A stretch of 40,089 nucleotides of DNA from Candidatus Kuenenia stuttgartensis (lineage in GTDB: Bacteria > Planctomycetota > JAKEIC01 > DYIT01): NCBI GenBank assembly GCA_020723505.1, contig DYIT01000015.1:19644-59732 (forward strand), given 5' to 3'. Below the pieces are notes generated by a model, which was not told the origin of the DNA, ran no database searches, and saw only the letters and a program-made list of their open reading frames with translations. Of the stretch, positions 30,979 through 39,348 are shown in pieces. A program made the translations under genes and the position numbers. Numbering within the stretch: position 1 is the stretch's first letter; each line of letters opens with the position of its first letter.

Positions 30979-31572
30979 CGCAAATCCTCCTACAACCTGA
31001 GTCTTTCAGCAAACTTAAACAGCAATTTTCATGCTGAATCGCCGGAATTCACGCAAGCCGTATCTCTATTGTTAACAATGACTTATGTGACCTCTATTCG
31101 CGAGGTTCCGCCCACGAAGGGGCATCGGAGATGGCAAGCCTGCATCCGGGAGCTCTCATTTGCCGTAATTTATTATTCTTCAATGAGTTAAGCGTTATGA
31201 GCATGGAATGCGCAAAAAAGCATGCGCAATTCATGCAAAAAAAATAGCCCCGCCAATTGACTGGCGGGGCGAAGGAAGAAGGAGGTATCTATACCGGCGT
31301 TAACCATTTCTGCGCCGGGTTCATACATGTTTACTTCTAATTAGCAACTGCCGTGCGCTTTACAATAAAAATGATGCAGTCTTAATCCCTTGATTATCAA
31401 TTAGTTATGAAATGCAAAATTCATCGGTTTTCCAGGTCTGCCCCCTTTACCAGTTGCATGATTCCCCCCTTTTGGGAAATCTGGCGTAACGTTTTAACAA
31501 ATAAAGCGATATGGCGATGTGTTTTCACTGCACACGGGACATGGCGCTCATGGTCCTGCGTTAAGTTACCGC
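30979..31572. other. AT-rich intergenic region
   Basis: 594 bases, visibly AT-richer than the rest of the window. It holds the upstream region of the gene at 30978, with a perfect palindrome ATTGTTAACAAT at 31068-31079, and an intrinsic terminator at 31237-31270. From 31271 to 31572 there is no supported ORF. A 12-codon minus-strand frame starts near 31459 behind a G-run but is too short to call. Confidence 0.6.
31237..31270 (-). terminator. Intrinsic terminator on the minus strand
   Basis: A perfect 9-bp stem GCCCCGCCA / TGGCGGGGC (31247-31255, 31262-31270) with a 6-base loop. On the minus strand it is followed by TA and eight Ts (A-run 31237-31244). This is the only textbook intrinsic terminator in the window. 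It would end transcripts from the giant kinase gene (stop ~300 bases upstream) or an independent small RNA. The minus-strand sequence just before it is C/U-rich (CCTCCTTCTTCCTTC). Confidence 0.8.
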
Positions 31573-34500
31573 TCACTCCTTCTTCTCTTCCGCCGCCTTC
31601 CTGTAGCGGGCGAGAATCTTCTCCATTTCCGGCCTGCTCCGTTCGAGCTCGGGTCCAATCAGACGTATGGCTTCCTCCTGGACCTTCACCGCCTCGGCCG
31701 GATTGCCGAGCATGAAATGGGCGCGCGCAAGGGTGTCGAGGTACATGGGGAGTTCTTGCGCGAAAGGCGACTTCTCGCGTCTCGCGGCCTCCACTGCGGA
31801 TTGCGCGAAACCTAGCCCTCTCTGCACGTCTTCCTTGTCCTTGGCCCCGGCAGTAATGAGGAACCAGGCGTTCGCGTTCATTGCCCGCGGATTGTCCGGG
31901 AATTCCGCGATTAGGGTTCCAAGCATTGATCTCGCTGCTTCGAGGTTGCCGCTCATGGCAAGCTCGTCCGCGCTCTCCGCAAGCCGCATGAACCTCGCGC
32001 GCTTCTGAAGCGGGGTGTCCCTGAAGGCCGCCTCCACGAGAACCGGCCTGCACACCGAGGCCATGAACCTGAACAGCCCTTCCAAGGCCGCTTCCCTTCC
32101 GCCCGGCGACCCTGCCTGCGCAAGCACCGATTCCAGCGAAGCGAAGAATGCATCCGGCTGCCCCTGTCTCAGGTCCGCGGGCCTGCGGCCGGGGTTCTCC
32201 CTGAGGGCGCGGGCCACTGCCGTCGCCGTCTTGCATCCTTCCGCGGACAGCTCCTCCAGGACCGCCTTTGCGACCGCCTCCTGCTCGGCGGGCCTCAGAA
32301 TCGAAAAGCAGGTCCCGATTCTCCACAGCACCGGGGCCGGATCGGCGTCCAGCGCGGCCTTGAATTTCTCCCTGAATCCCGCGTTGTCCGCCTCGCGCAG
32401 CCTCGCGATCGCGGCGACAAGCCCCGCGTCCGCCGCCGGCACCGGGTCCTCTGCCTTCCTGTTCATCCAGGCGATGGCGATTTCCTCGTCCGGGTCCTTC
32501 CAGTCAGGCCCGACTCTGGATGCCAGTTCGAAGGCCGATTTATTGTCCCCGAGCACCAGGGCGGCCGCCGCCCGGAGAAGCGTGAACGAACCTGTCTCGA
32601 ATTCCCATTTGCTCGGGGCGTTGCCCGGGCTCGGCGTGAACATCTCGAAGCGCTTAACCGTGAACCACCCTTCGAACGCCGAGACCGCCATCTCGCAGCT
32701 CCCCGACATCGCCATGCAATACTTGCCTGCGGGCAGCCGGCCGGAAGCCCTGGTCCAGGCGTGATAGTCCTTGCCCGCGCTCTCGTCCCTGAGCATCAGG
32801 GAAATACGCTCCAGAGACGGCGCGTATTCGATTTCGAAGCAGTACTCGACGGGGAACTTCTGCGGGTATTCCTGGATCGTCCAGCCCATCCAGCCCCCGA
32901 CCCCGTGCGGCATGAGCGTGGCCTTCACCGCGGGCACGTTCGTGCATGTCCCGGGATTGAATTCGACCTCCATGAGATGCGGGATTGAGGTCGGATCCCC
33001 GCGCCTGCCCGCCCTTGCAAGGCCGAATCTCAGCATCGCAGTCCAGTCCAGCCGCCTGAGCACCACCCTCGCCTCAATCTTGAACGGCCCCCCGTCGTAG
33101 TCAATCATCCTTCCGAACGCGGATCCCCTGGCGCCGTCCGAAAAGAACTCGAATCCCTGGCCGTCCCGGTTCCCGGGCGATTTGAGAGGATTCCTGCATA
33201 TGTAGGTTCCGTCGAATCCATCCGGCGGAATGCACCTCACAGAATGCTTCATGCGCGTCAGAGGCGCAATCCTGTCGGACAGGTCCCTGGCCCACGCCCT
33301 GGTCTGCTCGGGCAGGGGGACGGAGGCCAGCGTCCTCGAGAGGGCTTCCACCAGATCCTTCCACTCGCCGGCGTCCCGAAGGATGTCCGCCATCCCGTGC
33401 AGCTCCTCCGCGATGCCGAACGTCGACGTGCCCGTCATGCCCTTGAATATCTCGGCCGCCTCCTTGGGCCGCCCGAGCTTTATCATGCAGTCGGCCTCCC
33501 CGAGCAGGCACCTGTGCTTCTCGAGCGCGTCTTCCGTCTCCTCCCGCGCCTTGCGGAACAGGTCGAGGGCCTGCTCCTTCCAGTCCATGGAGGCCATCTC
33601 AATCGCCGTCGCGAGCACCGGATTGCTTATCAGCTTCAGGTTCTCGCTCTCCGTGTCCATTCCCGCGATTTCGGCCGGATCGTGCTTCGCAGGCTCGCCT
33701 ATGCCGTAGAAGACAATCCTGTCGGGCATGTATGCCATGATTTCAGCTCCGGGCTCGCCGTCCACGTTCACCGCCCTAAGCCCTCCCCCGGCCGTGCCGG
33801 CCGGATGCATGAGCACCGCCCACCTCTTCGACCGGTCTTCCGGGATGAACGCGAATCCCCGCCTCCCGCCGAAGGTCAGGTCGGCCACCACCAGGCCTTC
33901 GGAAGGCACGGCAATCCCGTAGTTGCAGAACGGCTTCCCCGACTTGAAGGACGCCGCGAGGTCCGGAGGAACCTCCTCCGACCAGGGGACCAGGCGATAT
34001 GCCGTGTTTTCCAGTATGTATTTCGGGTCCCTGGTTATGCTGCGGAGCACCCTCTTGTCGTCCGCCGTCGAGTTGTTCTGCACGTACAGCCGGCCTGGAC
34101 CGCCCTTCTCACCGATTGCCGCCAGCAGCGGGCCGGAATACCTGTACGGCGAGAGCACCTTCCAGTCCGGAGACCCGTCCTTCGCGAGCCCGAGCCGCCA
34201 CGTCTGCCAGTCGGAGTACTCGGACAGGTTGACGAGGAACTCCTCCCTCCCGTCCAGGTCGAGGTCGCAGTGCGAAAGGCCCATGCAGTAGCTCCGGGTC
34301 GGGACGCGGCAGAATTCCGCAAGCGCCGTTCCATCGGACTTGAACACCTGCACGTACGACGGGTTGAATCTCGACACCACGACCTCGGCGACCCCGTCCC
34401 CGTCCATGTCCCCGGACTGGATGCCGTTTATCCCCCCGTCAATCCTCCCGCGTATGGGCTTCCCAATCGCACCGTCGGCGGAGATGGGCCTGACCCAAAT

Positions 34501-36975
34501 CTCCTCGCCCTGCTTCGACGCGACATGCATCAGCAGCGCACCGCGGCCCGGTCCGTTGAAGGGAATCCAGTGGATTCCCCGGATTTGCGCCTCCTCCCCG
34601 TCCCCGGGGTCGGCCACCGCCTTCCGGGGGATTAAGAACGACTTCTCGAGCGCCCCGTTCCGGAGGCCGAACGCTTCGAGGCCGGAATCCTTGTCGAACG
34701 CCATAATCTCGTCGATCCCGTCCCCCTCCAGGTCGCCGGGGAATACCCAGCCCTTGGGCCTTGGAACGCCGACCTCGGACGACAGCAGCGCGCACTTGCC
34801 GCAGTACCACAGGGCTTCCTCGCGCCCGGCAGGGTCGCCCGCGGCCGCCGCGGCGCGCCTGAACGCCTCGCTCGCGGCCGCGAACCTCCCGCTGCTCCAG
34901 AACGCCTCCCCGAGCCCCTTCCACGCGCCGTGCGCGTCCTCGAAGTCCGGATACATCCGGATGAGCTTCTGGAAAGTCGCCGTCGCCCTTTCGAGGTCCA
35001 TGTTCCCCAGAAGCCGCCTGCCAATCTGGAGCAGCGCAGGAGCCCTGACCGCCGTCTCTTCCTTGTTCTCGGACGTCCTCGCCTGGGCATAGGCGAGCAG
35101 CCAGCACCTCAGCGCCGCCTCGTCGTACCCCGCCTCCTGCTTCGCCCTGGCCTTGAGCGCGAGCGAGCGCGCCAGCGGGAACCGCATGGGCTTGCGCAGC
35201 GGGACGTACCTTGTCTCGCCGAGGAGCTCCTTGTGGCGGATTGGGGGAATCGCCTTGAAGACCCGGCCCTCGAGTTCGGAGAACTTCGCGACTATGTCGT
35301 CGCACAGCGCCCCGCACTCCGCGTGCCTCCCGCTCGCGTGGAAAGCGTTGGCCTTCCGGAACATTTCCGAGGCCTCTTCCTCCGGAGCGAGCCTGAAGGC
35401 CAGCGCCTGGTCGAGCGCTGCCGTGTCCTCGGCCATCTCCTTCCCGAGGTCCATCGCCGGCTTGATTGCGAGGAAGTATGATCCGCCTGACGCAAGCAGC
35501 AGCACGGCAATCGCGGACGTGACGAAAAGCGCCAGGTTGCGCTTCACCTTCTTCGAGACCCTGTATACCAGCGAGGCAGGCCTGGCCGAAATCGGATCCC
35601 CGTCCAGGAACCTGCGTATGTCGTCCGCGAACGCCTCCGAGGACTGGTACCGGCGGACCGGGTCCTTCTCGAGCGCCTTGAGGCATATGGTCTCCGCGTC
35701 GCGCGGCACCGCGGGGTTGTGCTTGCGCGGGGAGACCACCTCCTCGTTCATCACCTTGGAGATGATGTTGACATAGGAGGATCCCGTGAAAGGAGGGACG
35801 TGCGCCAGCGTCTCGTAAAGCGTGGCCCCGAGGCTGTAGACGTCGCTTCGCGCGTCTATCTTCTCCACCGCCCCGTCCGCCTGCTCGGGCGACATGTACT
35901 GGGGCGTCCCCATGGCGGTCCCGGAAACCGTGAGCCGGGAGTCCTCGTGCGTGTCCTTGGCCAGCCCGAAATCCGTGAGCGACGGCGCTCCGTCCGCGTC
36001 CACGAGTATGTTGTCCGGCTTGACGTCCCTGTGCAGTATGCCGTGGCCGTGCGCGAAGTGAAGCGCCCGCGCGACCTTCTCCGCCAGAACCATCGCCTTG
36101 CGCGGCGTGAGCTCCCCGGCGTCTATCAGCTTCGAGAGCGACTTGCCGTCGACGAAGTGCATGGCGAAGTAATGGAGCGTCCCCTCCGCCCCGATGTCGA
36201 AGACCGGCACTATCCCCGGCTGGAACCCGAGCTTCGCGACCGCCTCAGCCTCCCTCCGGAACCGCTCTATGGCGTCTTCCGAAGCCCTCTCCCCGCTAAT
36301 CAGGACCTTGAGCGCCACAATCCGCTTCAGCGACGGGTCGTAGGCCTTGTACACCACCCCCATCCCGCCCCGGCCGATTTCGCTCAGAATCTTGTACGGC
36401 CCGATGAAGGCCCCCGGCTTGTGAAGCATCGCAGTCCTGGCGTGCGGCTTCTCGCCCCCCTCGGGCTTCGGCGGCGCATCGGCCGCCCCGGTCCCGGCCG
36501 CAGGCGCGCTCCGGCTTCCCTTCCTCGTCACGGGCGCGAACCTCGTGTCGACGTCGTCGGGCTCTATGTCCGCCGTGTCCGCCTTCGGTCCCGGGTCCCC
36601 GCCGCGCGCCTGGAAATCCAGCAGCGTCTTCCCCCTCCCCTGCCCCGGCTTCCCGCCTTCCGGGGCGAGGAGCTCCGCTCCGCCCTCCTCGTCCTCCCCC
36701 CTGCCGTATCCGGCTCCGTGATCCCCGCCTTCGACGGCCGCGCTCCCGGACGTCCCGGCGCCGGCCCCGCGTCCCTCTCCCTCGCGCAGCAGGGCCAGCT
36801 GTTCGGCCGTCAGGAATCCGAGGTCCACCAGAATCCCCCCGAGGTCGGCCTCCCACCCGTTCCGCCCGCGCTTGCCGGCTATCCTCAGAGCCTCTTCGAG
36901 CTTCTCCCCGGTGATGAACCCCTTCTCGACCGCCGCTTTCCCGATCTTCAGGTCCGCGCGTTCATCCTCTGCCAT
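31573..36975 (-). CDS. Giant receptor-like Ser/Thr protein kinase with FG-GAP propeller and TPR repeats
   Basis: 1800 residues. ATG 36975 has GGAG 5 bases upstream; the open frame to 37176 looks non-coding. Residues ~1-65 are a paired-helix module (IGKAAVEKGFITGEKLEEAL, LGGILVDLGFLTAEQLALL), like that of the GTPase-kinase. A low-complexity Gly/Ala/Glu linker follows. The kinase (~190-450) has IGRGGMGVVYKA, ALKVL, HRDVKPDN (H315-D317), DFGLAKD and GTPQYMSPEQADG, all intact. A membrane helix (~482-504, FVTSAIAVLLLASGGSYF) puts the rest outside. The extracytoplasmic part has TPR-like repeats (~570-720), FG-GAP/VCBS-like blades (GDLEGDGIDEIMAF ~745, GDMDGDGVAEVVV ~860, CDLDLDGREEFLVN ~905, VNVDGEPGAEIMAY ~1070), more TPR, a jelly-roll-like segment (~1270-1480) and C-terminal TPR. 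A possible -10 TAGAAT lies at 37037-37032. Sensing of an extracellular ligand or polysaccharide is inference. Confidence 0.9.
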   Translation of the reverse strand: MAEDERADLKIGKAAVEKGFITGEKLEEALRIAGKRGRNGWEADLGGILVDLGFLTAEQLALLREGEGRGAGAGTSGSAAVEGGDHGAGYGRGEDEEGGAELLAPEGGKPGQGRGKTLLDFQARGGDPGPKADTADIEPDDVDTRFAPVTRKGSRSAPAAGTGAADAPPKPEGGEKPHARTAMLHKPGAFIGPYKILSEIGRGGMGVVYKAYDPSLKRIVALKVLISGERASEDAIERFRREAEAVAKLGFQPGIVPVFDIGAEGTLHYFAMHFVDGKSLSKLIDAGELTPRKAMVLAEKVARALHFAHGHGILHRDVKPDNILVDADGAPSLTDFGLAKDTHEDSRLTVSGTAMGTPQYMSPEQADGAVEKIDARSDVYSLGATLYETLAHVPPFTGSSYVNIISKVMNEEVVSPRKHNPAVPRDAETICLKALEKDPVRRYQSSEAFADDIRRFLDGDPISARPASLVYRVSKKVKRNLALFVTSAIAVLLLASGGSYFLAIKPAMDLGKEMAEDTAALDQALAFRLAPEEEASEMFRKANAFHASGRHAECGALCDDIVAKFSELEGRVFKAIPPIRHKELLGETRYVPLRKPMRFPLARSLALKARAKQEAGYDEAALRCWLLAYAQARTSENKEETAVRAPALLQIGRRLLGNMDLERATATFQKLIRMYPDFEDAHGAWKGLGEAFWSSGRFAAASEAFRRAAAAAGDPAGREEALWYCGKCALLSSEVGVPRPKGWVFPGDLEGDGIDEIMAFDKDSGLEAFGLRNGALEKSFLIPRKAVADPGDGEEAQIRGIHWIPFNGPGRGALLMHVASKQGEEIWVRPISADGAIGKPIRGRIDGGINGIQSGDMDGDGVAEVVVSRFNPSYVQVFKSDGTALAEFCRVPTRSYCMGLSHCDLDLDGREEFLVNLSEYSDWQTWRLGLAKDGSPDWKVLSPYRYSGPLLAAIGEKGGPGRLYVQNNSTADDKRVLRSITRDPKYILENTAYRLVPWSEEVPPDLAASFKSGKPFCNYGIAVPSEGLVVADLTFGGRRGFAFIPEDRSKRWAVLMHPAGTAGGGLRAVNVDGEPGAEIMAYMPDRIVFYGIGEPAKHDPAEIAGMDTESENLKLISNPVLATAIEMASMDWKEQALDLFRKAREETEDALEKHRCLLGEADCMIKLGRPKEAAEIFKGMTGTSTFGIAEELHGMADILRDAGEWKDLVEALSRTLASVPLPEQTRAWARDLSDRIAPLTRMKHSVRCIPPDGFDGTYICRNPLKSPGNRDGQGFEFFSDGARGSAFGRMIDYDGGPFKIEARVVLRRLDWTAMLRFGLARAGRRGDPTSIPHLMEVEFNPGTCTNVPAVKATLMPHGVGGWMGWTIQEYPQKFPVEYCFEIEYAPSLERISLMLRDESAGKDYHAWTRASGRLPAGKYCMAMSGSCEMAVSAFEGWFTVKRFEMFTPSPGNAPSKWEFETGSFTLLRAAAALVLGDNKSAFELASRVGPDWKDPDEEIAIAWMNRKAEDPVPAADAGLVAAIARLREADNAGFREKFKAALDADPAPVLWRIGTCFSILRPAEQEAVAKAVLEELSAEGCKTATAVARALRENPGRRPADLRQGQPDAFFASLESVLAQAGSPGGREAALEGLFRFMASVCRPVLVEAAFRDTPLQKRARFMRLAESADELAMSGNLEAARSMLGTLIAEFPDNPRAMNANAWFLITAGAKDKEDVQRGLGFAQSAVEAARREKSPFAQELPMYLDTLARAHFMLGNPAEAVKVQEEAIRLIGPELERSRPEMEKILARYRKAAEEKKE

Positions 36976-37407
36976 GTGTGCTCCTGCGCATATGGAATGC
37001 CCTTTGGTCCGCGTCCTTTCGCCGCGACTTGATTCTACCGGCTTTGCATCCCTTTTGCATGAACATAAGGCGTCCCGCGCATGCATGAGGATTCGAGGAC
37101 TTCGGCAGCTGAGTGCAACGGCTCCGGCGAGTCGCGCCGTTTTGTCGAAAGACGACACAATTGCGCAATCACGCAACTACGCGACGACGACGCACGAGCA
37201 GGCGGGCGGATGATTGGCCGGGTGGATGCTCAGATGGGTGCTCGTTAATCGATGCGTGATGCGGGATTCGCGGCTTTCAATCCTGCCCGTTGGTCGCATC
37301 TCGAATATCCAATCAGCCGCTCCTTGTTCCTCCGGGACTGCGCGTCTATAATCCCCGCTTTCCGGCGGAGGCTGGCCTGGCGGAAGGCGATTTCAAAGGA
37401 GAAGGCG
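36976..37407. other. Intergenic region between the divergent giant kinase and purF-like genes
   Basis: 432 bases. Kinase side: a minus-strand TAGAAT (37037-37032) with only a weak -35, and a direct repeat TGCAAA. purF side: the promoter at 37324-37352. The middle (37060-37310) shows no gene, array or clear hairpin. Confidence 0.55.
37324..37352 (+). promoter_or_regulatory. Promoter for the PurF-type gene
   Basis: TTGTTC (37324-37329), a 17-base spacer and a perfect TATAAT (37347-37352). The predicted start is near 37359, with a ~49-base leader and AAAGGAG before ATG 37408. Confidence 0.65.
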
Positions 37408-38808
37408 ATGGGCGGATTTTTCGGAGTGGCATCCTGTGGAAACTGCACGAGCGACGTTTTCTTCGGGACCGACTACCACTCCCACCTCGGCACCAGGCGC
37501 GGGGGCATGGCGGTCAGGAATCCGTCCGGGATAAACCGATTCATCCATGACATATCGAACACGCCATTCAGGTCGAAGTTCGAGGATGATCTCCCGAAAC
37601 TGCAGGGGAAGTCGGGAATCGGCGTCATAAGCGACTTCGAGGACCAGCCCCTGCTGATTGGATCGCACCTGGGCACCTACGCAATCGTCACCGTCGGCAA
37701 GGTGAACAACGCCGCCGATCTGGCCGGAAAGGCGTTCGGAAAGAAGACCGCCCACTTCTCCGAGATGAGCGGCGGGGAGCCCAATCCCACGGAGGTCGTC
37801 GCAACCCTCGTCAACGAAGGGGCGGACTTCGTCGAGGGAATCAGGAACGTACAGGAGCACGTGGACGGGTCCTGCACCATGATGCTCCTGACGGACCACG
37901 GCATATACGCCGCCAGGGACCGGTACGGCCGCACGACCGTGACCATAGGATCGAAGGACGGCGCCTACTGCGCCTCCTCGGAATCGTGCGCCCTCCCCAA
38001 CCTCGCGTTCCGGCCGGTCAGGGAGCTCGGCCCCGGCGAAATCGTCCTGCTCACGCCCGAAGGCGCGGAACGGAAGGCCCCGCCGGGACCCGAAATGAGA
38101 ATATGCTCCTTCCTCTGGGTCTATTACGGGTATCCGGCGTCATCCTACGAGGGTATCAACGTCGAGGAATGCCGGAACCGCTGCGGCGCGTCTCTAGCCC
38201 GCCGCGACGACGTGGAAATCGACTTCGTGGCCGGCATCCCGGATTCCGGCATCGCCCATGCAATCGGTTACGCAGCCGAAAGCGGGCGGCCCTACAGGCG
38301 GCCGTTCGTCAAATACACCCCCACGTGGCCAAGGAGCTTCATGCCCCAGGACCAGGCAATCAGGGACCTGGTGGCCAGGATGAAGCTCATTCCCATCGGC
38401 GCCCTGATCAGCGGCAAACGGCTGCTCTTCTGCGAGGATTCCATCGTCAGGGGAACCCAGCTCAAGGACACGATAAGCACGCTCTTCGACTGCGGCGCCT
38501 CGGAAGTCCACATGAGGCCCGCATGCCCGCCGCTCGTGTACGGCTGCAGGTTCCTCAATTTCTCGAGGTCGAAGTCCGAACTCGACCTGGCGGCCAGGAA
38601 AGCCATCAGGGAAATCGAAGGCCAGGCCGAGCCGGCCCTCGAGGAATACGCCAATCCGGAATCGGACAAGTACGCGAGGATGGTCGATCGCATCGGACAG
38701 AGGCTGGGCCTCACTTCCCTCAGGTACCAGAGGCTCGACGACATGGTCGAAGCCATCGGCCTTCCCAAGAACAGGCTGTGCACCTACTGCTGGGACGCGC
38801 AGGGATAG
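37408..38808 (+). CDS. purF: Amidophosphoribosyltransferase-type protein (PurF variant without N-terminal Cys)
   Basis: 466 residues. Canonical PurF makes phosphoribosylamine from PRPP and glutamine, the first step of purine synthesis. The N-terminal Ntn glutaminase domain is recognisable (MGGFFGVASCGNCTSDVFFG, GTDYHSHLGTRRGGMAV), but canonical PurF is exposed as Cys-Gly-x-x-G and here position 2 is Gly, so the glutaminase nucleophile is missing. Cysteines occur at 10 and 13. The phosphoribosyltransferase domain keeps the PRPP loop in FCEDSIVRGTQ (342-351). C-terminal cysteines including LCTYCW (C458, C461), with earlier ones such as CPPLVYGC, resemble the Fe-S ligands of Bacillus-type PurF. 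Variants starting MGGFFGVAS are known in Clostridia and Bacteroidetes as annotated PurF homologues; whether they use ammonia or another partner is unclear. AAAGGAG SD; the in-frame extension to 37252 is not coding. Confidence 0.85.
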   Translation: MGGFFGVASCGNCTSDVFFGTDYHSHLGTRRGGMAVRNPSGINRFIHDISNTPFRSKFEDDLPKLQGKSGIGVISDFEDQPLLIGSHLGTYAIVTVGKVNNAADLAGKAFGKKTAHFSEMSGGEPNPTEVVATLVNEGADFVEGIRNVQEHVDGSCTMMLLTDHGIYAARDRYGRTTVTIGSKDGAYCASSESCALPNLAFRPVRELGPGEIVLLTPEGAERKAPPGPEMRICSFLWVYYGYPASSYEGINVEECRNRCGASLARRDDVEIDFVAGIPDSGIAHAIGYAAESGRPYRRPFVKYTPTWPRSFMPQDQAIRDLVARMKLIPIGALISGKRLLFCEDSIVRGTQLKDTISTLFDCGASEVHMRPACPPLVYGCRFLNFSRSKSELDLAARKAIREIEGQAEPALEEYANPESDKYARMVDRIGQRLGLTSLRYQRLDDMVEAIGLPKNRLCTYCWDAQG

Positions 38809-38850
38809 GCGGCATGCGCTGAATGAACGACCGGGTCCCGGATTTCCCCC

Positions 38851-39348
38851 CTATTCCCGGGTTCGGGTTCGGGATGCCCCGGCCCGTCCCGGGCTCATGG
38901 GCCGGCGCGCCGCGAAATCCCGCAGAAGGGCTTCGCCTTCGGCCAGCATCTCCGCGCGCTTCGCAGCCGTCCCGTCGGTCCTGCCGCACAGGTGGAGGAG
39001 GCCGTGCACGACCAGCCGCAAAAGCTCGGTCCCGGGATCCTCGTCGTTCTCCCCGGCCTGCGAGACCGCCCTGGCCGGGCAGACGACCACCTCGCCCCAG
39101 ACGTCGTCCGCCGGTATCCCCATGGCGCCGAGCGGAAAGGCGATTACGTCGGTTAGGCCCCTCCTCCCGAACCACCGGCGGTTCAGCCTCCTCATCTCCG
39201 CTGCGCCGACGAACGCCACCGAGACTTGCCCGCCGAAGCAGAGCCTCCGGAGCGCGAACTCCGACAGCCCCTCGACCGTCCCAAGGGGGATTTCCATATC
39301 CTGCTGCAGGTCGGTTATCTCGACCCCCCGGCTCGCGCGCGCTCTCAT
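38851..39348 (-). CDS. ybeY: Endoribonuclease YbeY (rRNA maturation)
   Basis: 165 residues. YbeY is a zinc-dependent RNase needed for 16S rRNA 3'-end maturation and ribosome quality control. Family motifs are VSVAFVGAAEMRRLNRRWFG, LTDVIAFPLG and WGEVVVCPARA. The metal site HGLLHLCGRTDG gives H115 and H119. The third ligand, His in most YbeY (H-x3-H-x5-H), is Asp125 here. The C-terminal tail (RAGASRTRTRE) is basic. The ATG overlaps the stop of the upstream 7TM-HD gene (ATGA), matching the common pgpH-ybeY order. It converges with the PurF-type gene 42 bases away. Confidence 0.9.
   Translation of the reverse strand: MRARASRGVEITDLQQDMEIPLGTVEGLSEFALRRLCFGGQVSVAFVGAAEMRRLNRRWFGRRGLTDVIAFPLGAMGIPADDVWGEVVVCPARAVSQAGENDEDPGTELLRLVVHGLLHLCGRTDGTAAKRAEMLAEGEALLRDFAARRPMSPGRAGASRTRTRE

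Noticed and set aside
31200-31340. 46-codon minus-strand ORF reading through the terminator
   Set aside because: It has no SD and would be translated across a perfect intrinsic terminator.
31424-31459. 12-codon minus-strand ORF behind a G-rich SD-like run
   Set aside because: Too short, and no promoter or conservation can be judged from this window; a chance match is likely.
31421-32326. 301-codon minus-strand frame at the end of the giant kinase
   Set aside because: It is the shadow of the kinase coding sequence in another frame, low in hydrophobic residues and rich in Gly/Arg.
36976-37176. N-terminal extension of the giant kinase
   Set aside because: No SD and no similarity to kinase N-termini; ATG 36975 has GGAG at the right distance.
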